Positions 56,284 through 64,000 of a stretch of DNA of 64,000 nt are shown here, one piece after another. The notes under the pieces were generated by a model. It was not told the origin of the DNA. It searched no databases and saw only the letters and a program-made list of their open reading frames with translations. Positions within the stretch are counted from its first letter, which is position 1, and the number at the start of each line of letters is the position of its first letter. Position numbers and translations under genes: made by a program. The stretch covers positions 38,833,681-38,897,680 of the forward strand of contig NC_088786.1 of NCBI RefSeq assembly GCF_949628265.1, read 5' to 3'. The DNA comes from Cloeon dipterum (Eukaryota; Arthropoda; Insecta; Ephemeroptera; Baetidae).

Positions 56284-56912
56284 GTCTCCACCCAAAATGG
56301 TTTAAACCGTGAAATTTCTATGCCCAGTTCCTGATTGGGTCGGCTCGGCAAAAACAAGCGAATTTTGTCACGCGGAACTTGCTGCTTGCAATCTTTGCAT
56401 CTTCCTGTGAAGTCATGTGTTTACCGTGTTTAAAAGCAACAAACTCCGTTACTCCGCCCACGTTCGCAGTGGTGTGTGCGACAAGGAGAGGAAAATTTTG
56501 GCTATTATATGTTTTTTCACGTTTTTTAATATTTGTTTGTTTACCTTTTTAATCATTTGCTCTTTCAATTTAATAATCATCTAAATCAAATTTAGATTTC
56601 TGCTTAAAAACTTAAAAATTCGAGTTATACCAATAGCTCCTTATCTTACCTTTCTCATGCTTTTGGAGGAAACCAATCAGCGTTCAGAGCGTTTTGACTG
56701 GCGCGAACTCCAGATACTTCATGAATTGTCTCAATTTTTGTAATTCTTTTTACGCGTCGGCAGTCGGGACATAATTAGTGCGCTTTAATGCCACAGCGGG
56801 AAAATGATACATCAACATCATTATAATATTTTATCTGTCAAAAGCAGATATCTGAGATCTAAGCCACCTGAATTTAGATCGGTGACTGGCATTCCAGCAA
56901 GTGAAAAAAATT
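56284..56912 (-). repeat. 5' flank of ZF-B, duplicated with the gene
   Basis: Matches the flanks of ZF-A and ZF-C; joins a CTL last-exon relic at 56913. Confidence 0.65.
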
Positions 56913-58030
56913 TCAGGGCTCTCCGGAAGCTATTGGTGACTGAAGAAAGAAGAAAAATTTGAAAAATCATTTAGTGTATTAAATTTAAATAAACCCAATA
57001 AGAATGAAGTTGAAATTCAACCATATTATTAACTCGTTTCAAATTTTGCAAAATAATTGGGCAGGGGACCCTGGACCAAAGCAAAAAGCAGATTTTGGGG
57101 TAGCAAAAGAGTAAAAATGACGCACAATTTTATGGCGAGTCTGATGAACTTTAATTTTTTACTCTACGACCCATAGGAGCCGAGTTATTAATTTTTAAAG
57201 TCGCAAAAATGCGATTTATGACATTTCAAACTTTTTTATCGGGGCCCAGGCGGGGTCTTACTGGCCGGATGGCGCCAATTTAAGAACCAATCGATGTACA
57301 TTTAGGAGGTGCGTCCACCCGTGTTCAGGTTTTTAAATTCGGACCATTTTTGGAATTTTTACGAATTTTTTTCGGCTGTTTTTACGAAAAAGTTTGGTTT
57401 TATTTTTATTAGATTTCGGCCGTTCCTCGGATCATCAACCACGACCCCTTATCGTACAGGTCTCGGATGGGGCTTTTATCCGCGGTATCCTAACGACCTT
57501 TTTCAGGGTAATCTGACCTGAGATCCGCTCCCAGGCCTGTTTTTAATGCTTTTTCATTAACTTCGAGTTCAATTGGGGATACTTGGCGACGATTTCTCAC
57601 CCCTGCCTGTCACCGACCTTCCTCAGGTCACGCGACCTGATTCCGCCGTCCTAAACCACTGTTCTTCTCCGCTAAGCCAGCCGAAGCAAATCTATTCTGT
57701 AAATTCTCCTTTCGTTTAATTTAGAAATTTGAAAAATTGAACTCACCGGAGTCGCGAAATAAAATAAAATCGAGTGAAATGCGGCGGGCATTGTTCTTTC
57801 CAAGCAGGAGTGCTGCTCGTGTGCGGCGAATGCGGCGATCATTGAATTTTTCTAAAGCGCGTGCAGCAGTGGCCACCGGAACACTCGCAGTGACACACTT
57901 TTTCGCGTGGCCTTGATTTTTCACGACCAACGCATCCATCAGCTGATGTGCTGCCAACACAGTTTTTTCCATCCAATTTTGCTCATAAACACTTATTTTT
58001 CTGTATTCGCGCGGAAAGATGATTAACAGA
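56913..58030 (+). repeat. CTL exon-8 relic plus dispersed repeat (copy 3)
   Basis: AAATTTCAG then GGCTCTCCGGAAGCTATTGG (56924 on) is an isolated CTL last exon (GSPEAIGD, stop) without the rest of the gene. The following ~1.1 kb is the same 3' flank as after CTL-C (28648-29785). In reverse complement this corresponds to 19868-21036 next to ZF-C. Confidence 0.75.
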
Positions 58031-58301
58031 AAACTAAACATTTTTCTATCTCCATTTTCCGTCGCAAAGTGAACTCGTCGTCCTAAAGATAACACGGTGT
58101 AAAATAAATCGATTAAAGAAAATCTACCTTTTCTGAAATTATTATAAAATTATTGACGTAAAAGTCTTTTCGGTCGAGGGAGAGGGAATTAACGCAGCCG
58201 ATTCAATTTTCCGGCTTTACTGCGTTATGGTTCCATTTTTAAAGGAAGCAACGTAATTAAAAAGCGTCTATTCAGTGGACGCTTTTCAGAGCGAAAACGC
58301 G

Positions 58302-60935
58302 ATGTCGATCGCAGCAACATGCCTGCTCGTGAATTTTCTGCTCTCACTAGTCAGTAGCCATTAATTCCAATAATTATTTTAAATTTACTTGAGAAATCGT
58401 TTAGAACGAGTGCGCAGCTGCTGCTCCGGCCAAAAAAGCAGTCATAATGGAATTAATCAAAAAACTGGAAGGTTTGGCCAAAAATCTGCAATACACCGCC
58501 GACAATTCAACTTATTCGAGCCCAATTTTAACAACTACTGCAATAACACCATCAAAAAAGCCTCTTCCAAGTGGCTTTGTAAGCTTTGTCAAACTTGTTA
58601 CATACAACTAAAAATGGTATGTCCATTAATGTTAGTATTTAAATAATTTTATTAATTGTTTATAAAGACCCAAACAAAAAATACTGCGAAGCAGCTGTCT
58701 GCCCGGAATTAAAGTGCAAGCTCTCGGTATATTATTAGGGCTGTGAATTTTAGACGATTTTATTTAATTTATTATTAATAATTATAAATTATTTTTTCAA
58801 TATTTACTTTGAAATTTGGCCTGTAACCCCACATGTTGTGCATGCATGATTTTTTCAAAAGACACGAGGTGTCGGGGGTTAATTTTTTACATTTAACTTT
58901 CTAAATAACAAAGCGCCGCACGCAGAAATTTTCCAATAAATCGTTGTTTTTACAACCTCAAATCTCGGGTTCTAATTATCAGAATTGCAAAAACTGTGTA
59001 CAGTTCAACTCGTCTTAACCCTCCCTAGATAGCCAAAATGTTTTGAGGGTGATCAACCCTCACCTCTTCCCACCCCTTGTATTAAAGTAACGAGAAAAAT
59101 CGCATCATTGTGCACTTTCAGCAAAGTTATTCACTATTCAAAACGCTCTTAAACTGAAAAAATCTACCCCCAAAACCCATTGGCTCTCTAGACGAGGTTG
59201 AGACGAGTCGAACCGTGTGCAGTTTTAGCAATTCTGACAATTAGAACCTGAGATTTAGTGATTGAAATATTGGCAAAAATTCGTAAGATATATTTTTTGC
59301 TAATATTATCGCTGCCAAATCTTGGCTTGTAACCATCAGAATTGCAAAAACTACCCACCATTAGACAGATCTCAAGGTACCCTAAATATGTGAAGGGTTT
59401 TAAGGGTGCTAACCCTCCACCCCTTTAAACCCTCTTGCTAAACCTATAGCAGAAAAATATACTCAGGAGCATCTTCCACGGGTTTTAAAATTATTTTATC
59501 AATCATTGGGTGGGGGCAGGCACCCCCTAAACCCTTCACCTGGTCAGGGGAGGTTGAGAATAGTCCAATGGGGGGTAGTTTTTGCAATTCTGATGCTTAG
59601 AACTCGAGATTTGGAGGTGCGAATTTTCAAAAAAATCGTAATTTTGATACTTTTTTGTGATTTTGCAAACCATAATCTCGGGTTTTAATCCTCAGAATTG
59701 CATAAAATACCCCTCGTTAGACTCGTCTCAACCTTTTCTGATGCACGAAAGGGTTTTTGGCGTGATAATTAATTGAGTTTCAATCATTTGGAGCCTTCAA
59801 AATCAAGACAAACGTAATTTTGTCACATAATTTTAAAGTCATTTTGATATGTAATTTTTTGTTAATCGGAAGAAATTAAAAGCCTAATAGAGTTATGTGG
59901 GGAAAAAGTTTCCAAGTGAGTAGCAAAAATAACGATATTTGAAAAATTCCTATTTTCTCAACGCGCGGCGCTATTATATCGAAAGTTTGAGGCCAAAAAA
60001 ATATTAATTCATGTTACAAATTTTATTTAAGACATTTTTCCACAAAATTGTTTATTTTAGAGGAATTTAGACAGTTTCAAACAGCATAAAATTGCATGAA
60101 TCCCGCATTCATTTGCAATTTGATGGTCCCTCTAATATAAAAATAGTATACCTTCTAAAATATTCACAGCCCTATATATTATTAAAATATGAAACCACAA
60201 CATTTAATTACTTTCTGCAGGATATCATCGCTTATGGAAACCTCAGAAAAAAAGGTAACACGATCGAGAGATAAATATTTTTGTATTTTCAATTAATTAA
60301 CGCAATTAAACATCTCAGCACCAATTCTAAAAATCCACAGCTGCAGCAGAAACGGAATCAAATCCTTTATTTCCGTTTACAGGGTAAATAAGTGACTTTG
60401 ATTTTTGTCTGAAATTTTTAAAAATAAATTCCCAGTTCGAATTCATAGCGGCATATTACTCTTGCTGCGTCTACAACTCGACGCTGATGTCATTCAACTC
60501 GGACGAGACACTTTCCTGCTTCCAAAACCTTCAACTAGCCGAAAAAAGCTAAATTATAATTTTTTTTGAATTTATTTAATTTTATTAAATTATCTTCAGG
60601 TTTGAAAGGCGTCTTTTGGACGAGTGGAATTTACTCCAAAGAGTGCAAAGATTACGTCTGGTGCTGGTGCCTGGAAAAGGAAATCATTGGCGCGGACGGT
60701 CCGCTGAAATGGAAGAAGGGATTTCCAAAAAGTCAAAACTCCGGCGAGTGTCTCGCCGTGCAGACCGGCAACGAAAAACAGGAGTCGAACGGACTCTTTA
60801 ATTCGCAATGCAACACAATCAACCCCTTCATGTGCTACGTAATTTTTTGTTACTTTTCTATTTTAGGCTTACAATTAAATTTTTTTAAAATTTCAGGGAT
60901 CGCCTGAAGCTTTGGAAATAAGTAATGGACTCTAA
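58302..60935 (+). pseudogene. CTL-F: C-type lectin-like gene with a frameshift in exon 2
   Basis: Exon 1 58302-58349 (MSIAATCLLVNFLLSL), exon 2 from 58405, exon 3 near 58670-58727 (KKYCEAAVCPELKCKLS), exon 4 60221-60254, exon 5 60319-60383, exon 6 60436-60547, exon 7 60600-60838 (GVFWTSGIYSKECKDYVW, SGECLAVQTGNEK, NGLFNSQC, MCY), exon 8 60897-60935 (GSPEALEISNGL). All exons are present, but exon 2 carries a 4-nt insertion relative to CTL-E (GTTACATACAACTAAAAATG) that creates a TAA before the donor. Exon 7 has an in-frame WC duplication (VWCWCLEKE). The donor after exon 6 is GC (AAAAAA|GCTAAA). Intron 3 is 1.5 kb because of a satellite block. It is either a recent pseudogene or an assembly error at one site. 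Confidence 0.65.
58900..59770 (+). repeat. Satellite-type repeat (block S4) in CTL-F intron 3
   Basis: Same family and order as S2 (43930-44690), ~85-90% alike by eye. Unit landmarks: AATCTCGGGTTCTAATTATC, AGAATTGCAAAAAC, GGTGGGGGCAGGCACCCCCT. Confidence 0.75.
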
Positions 60936-61889
60936 AAAGGATTATTTTTTCATAAATTTAAGGATTTATTGGTTTCTGGACATATGTAATTGTCTGAAAA
61001 AATTTTGATTTCTGTTCTAAAATGTAAGGATTGAGATCGTTATTTAAAAAATAATTTTTTTCTTATTTAAAAAATTAATAAATAAATAATTCTGCGTTCT
61101 CCAGTAAAAAGAAAATATAGTTTAAAATTGAAGGACTATTTAAATAAATGATTTCCACTAATTAACCGAAGAGCCACAGTAATTTAAAACTCATTTAAAA
61201 ATGAATTAACCGCGACACGAAATAAAATTTCCAAACGTGCAGGCAGATGTCAGTTGAGACTAGAGCGCTGTTTCGTATTTTTAAGCCGGCCGATAGGTGG
61301 CTTGCATGCAGCACACATCCCCTCATTGTCAGAATTATTTTCCCGACACATTTAAAAGCGGTAAAAATGCAATTTTTCCTGTCAGAAAGACGTGAATAAA
61401 TTTAATTAAAAATTGCAGCAAAATTTATAAGTGTTATTATTATTTAAAAAGGCTCGCTATTTCCCCTATCTTTTTTGATCAAATTTAAATAAAAACAACA
61501 ACCTAAATCCAATCTACTCGTGCCATTTCCCGAAAAAATGCGTGGTCGGGGGAGCCAGAAGCCTCTCACCTGGCTGAGAAAGCCGACAAACTCAATTTCC
61601 AGACAACAAAAAGCTTTATTATTATATTCTTATTGTTTCTTGCTCTCTTTCACGGAATAAAAATAAAAACATGCGATTTCCAGGCACGGTTGTTTTTTAT
61701 TTTTTACTGTGACGCACATTTGTTCGGGAATAAAAGAGGCCAGTGGGAAAATTTCGCGTTTTAAAGGAAGTGACGGCGCGGGTGGGCGGGCGGGCGGGCG
61801 GGAGAGCGGGAGAGCGCGAGCGGCAGGCTTCGCCGCGCGTTTTCGCCGCTCGCAATCACAGAGCACGGCGGTGTTACGTAAAAACTGGC
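60936..61889. other. Spacer upstream of CTL-H
   Basis: AT-rich. A GC-rich tract with GGGC repeats (61785-61830) lies just upstream of the CTL-H start and may be part of its 5' UTR or promoter. Confidence 0.35.
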
Positions 61890-64000
61890 ATGATGAGCTC
61901 GGAAATTGGAATTCTCGGCAGTTTGCTGCTTTTGGTCAGTTTTATTATACTAAATTATTTATTATTAATTTAATAGCAAATTTTCAGAGTGTGTTTTCTT
62001 CAGCTGGCACATCAAAAACGGACGAAATTTTGGATTTGATAACGAAATTGCAGGGATTAGTGAAGAAAATTAAATTTTCTCCTTCGTCAGGTGCTACCTC
62101 GAGGTCAACTACGACTTCAAGCAGGCCGACGTTTCCAACTACCACCATTCCAGCTGGATTTGTAAATTTCGCGAGAGACATTACGCCTGTAGATCCGGGT
62201 AATAATTTTGTGATATAATTTTTAATTATATAAACGTGCGTTTAATAGCTGCAAACAGGAAGTACTGCTATGAAGCTGTTTGTCCCGGTATTTACTGCAA
62301 AGAAGAGGTCATTTTATGTTTAATTTTTATTTAGAGAAATTCAATTTAATTTGAAGCAGTGCATTTTTTCTAAGAAATTGTAGCTAAGAGGGTTGAAACT
62401 GGTAGGGGTAGGCATCCCTTATACCCTTTAGCTGGTCAGGGGAGGTTGAGGCGAGTCTAACGGTGGGTAGTTTTTGCAATTCTGACGGTTAGAACCCGAG
62501 ATTTGGAGATGCAAGTATTGGCAAAAACGCGAAAATTACGAATTTTTCGATTTTTTTCGTATTTTGCGAACTCCAAATCTCGGGTTCTAATGATCAGAAT
62601 TGCAAAACCTACCCATCATTAGAAACATCTCAACCTACTCTGAATATCTAAAAGATTTTAAGGGTGTTTACCTTCAACCCCTTTCAACCCCCTTGCTAAA
62701 AGTATCGCGGAAAAATGTACTCAGAAGCGTTTTTCGCGGGGTTTTAAAATATTTTAGCAATAAGTGGGTGGGGGTAGGCACCCCCTAAACCCTTTAGCTG
62801 GCTTGGGAAGATTAAGAAGTGTTGAATGGTGGGTAGTTTGTACAATTTTAATTGTTTAAACCCGAGATTTGGAGTTATTAATGTTAACAAAATATCACGA
62901 AAATCACCAATTTTTCGACTTTTTCCTATTTTCCAAACTCTAAATCTCGGGTTCTAATCATCAGAATTGCAAAAACTACCCATCATTAGAAACATCTCAA
63001 CCTACCCTAAATAGCTGATGAATTAAAAGGGTGCTAACCCTCCACCCCTTTCAACCCCCTTGCTGAAATGATGGCAGAAAAATGTTCTCAGAAGAGTTTT
63101 TCCGCGGGGTTTAAAATATTTTAGCAATTAGTGGGTTGGGGTAGGCACCCCTTAAACCATATAACGGGTTAGGGGATGTCAAGTCGAGTCGAATGGTGGG
63201 TAGTTTTTGGAATTCTGATTGTTAGGACCCGAGATTTGGAGTTTTAAATTGAGGAAAATATGAAATATTTGCAGTTTTTTTTATTTTTGAGGCGGCATTT
63301 CTCGAAAATAAATTAAATGTTTTGCTTTGCCAGGACATAACAAAATACGGAAAACTCAGGAGGGCAGGTAAAAAATCTCAGTTTGTTTTATTTAATTTTA
63401 GACTAATTTTTGTATCTCCATATTTAGTGCCCATTCCAAAAATCTACAGCTTGTGCAGCAACACGATCAGAATGTTTATTTCCATGAACAAAGTTGAGCA
63501 TGCGGTTTTAATAATTTATCCCATTTCTTCTAACGATTTTTTTTTTATTTTCCAGTACGACTTTAAGATGGCCGTCACAAGTTGCTGTCAGTACAACGGG
63601 ACACTGCAGTCGCTCAATGCGCCAGACGTCATTTCTTGCTTCCAAGAACTGATCAAGGCGGAAAAAAGTAGAAATTAAATTATAAATATTTTTTTAATTC
63701 GAATTAGAGCAAAAAAACATTTTCTGGACGAGTGGAATTTACTCGAAAGAGTGCGACGCGTACGTTTGGTGCCCAGAAAGGGAAATCGTGAGCGACGTCG
63801 GGCCGCAGAAGTGGCGCAAAGGCTTCCCCAACCGCACAGCCGGCGAATGTCTCGCCGTGCAAACCGGACAGGACAAGGAAGAGGAAAATGGACTCTTCAA
63901 CTTGATGTGCAACACGCCCAGCAGACACATGTGCTACGTAAATTATAAAATTAGGTTTTATTTGTTGTTTTTTAATTTTAATTCGCAGGGTTCGCCTGAA
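61890..64000 (+). CDS. CTL-H: secreted C-type lectin-like protein, runs off right edge
   Basis: Exons: 61890-61934 (MMSSEIGILGSLLLL), 61988-62198 (SVFSSAGTSKTDEILDLI, a Ser/Thr-rich stretch, PAGFVNFARDITPVD), 62249-62307 (RKYCYEAVCPGIYCKEE), 63334-63367 (DITKYGKLRRAG), 63428-63492, 63556-63667 (YDFKMAVTSCCQYNGTLQ), 63708-63937 (NIFWTSGIYSKECDAYVWCP, AGECLAVQTGQDK, NGLFNLMC, MCY), 63989 on (GSPE...). All junctions are GT-AG and the frame is open throughout. Intron 3 carries the satellite block. This is the most complete plus-strand copy in the right half; only the last few codons are missing at the edge. The Thr/Ser-rich part of exon 2 could be O-glycosylated (inference). Confidence 0.85.
62380..63290 (+). 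repeat. Satellite-type repeat (block S5) in CTL-H intron 3
   Basis: About 2.3 units of ~366 bp: GGGTAGTTT recurs at ~62465, ~62832 and ~63197. Within each unit, GTTAGAACCCGAGATTTGGA is followed by its inverted partner (AACTCCAAATCTCGGGTTCT), and GTAGTTTTTGCAATTCTGA by TCAGAATTGCAAAACCTAC, so each unit can fold into a ~60-bp imperfect hairpin. Confidence 0.8.

Noticed and set aside
58341..58356. Destroyed exon 1 donor in CTL-F
   Set aside because: At first ACTAG looked like a lost GT, but CTA|GTCAGT is a valid donor with the same exon length as CTL-E.

Overview
The window looks like nuclear DNA of an arthropod, most likely an insect. It is AT-rich, its genes are split by short GT-AG introns of roughly 50-100 bp, and three paralogous genes encode a ZAD-type zinc-finger domain, which is known mainly from arthropods. 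There are no prokaryotic-style operons, rRNA genes or CRISPR arrays. The species cannot be told from the sequence alone.

Layout. 1-1322 is the 5' part of a minus-strand leucine-rich-repeat-like (LRR-like) gene running off the left edge. 3.2-10.2 kb is a transposon-rich gene desert holding a 657-bp palindromic element with TA duplications, a 1.35-kb hAT-like element with an 8-bp duplication, a 2.9-kb region bounded by ~270-bp inverted repeats, and a cluster of GTCTC/GAGAC hairpins. 10.8-14.6 kb holds a tandem duplication and decayed exons of an unidentified conserved gene, plus a small minus-strand gene. 16.5-18.1 kb is a complete second LRR-like gene. 18.4-32 kb is an array of C-type-lectin-like (CTL) genes with one ZAD zinc-finger gene. 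33.66-40.12 kb is a third LRR-like gene whose second intron carries a nearly intact 4.4-kb non-LTR retrotransposon. 43.3-64 kb is a second CTL / zinc-finger array with intronic satellite blocks.

The most notable item is the retrotransposon at 35041-39419. Its first ORF is a coiled-coil protein fused to a domain that reads like a macro (ADP-ribose-binding/hydrolase) domain of the TARG1/OARD1 type. Its second ORF (endonuclease + reverse transcriptase) starts at an overlapping TAATG and is broken once by a +1 frameshift. The element has a clean 15-bp target-site duplication.

The lectin and zinc-finger genes are products of repeated segmental duplication. The block CTL(minus)-dispersed repeat-zinc finger(plus) at 18.5-23.7 kb is an inverted copy of zinc finger(minus)-repeat-CTL(plus) at 54.4-60.9 kb, and a third zinc-finger copy lies at 50.9-53.5 kb. 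Several copies are damaged by a premature stop, a frameshift, altered splice donors or missing exons, so the locus shows birth and death of lectin genes. The CTL proteins look like secreted single-domain lectin-like proteins of about 245 residues. The zinc-finger proteins are probable DNA-binding regulators. The LRR-like genes form a family with a shared N-terminal module.
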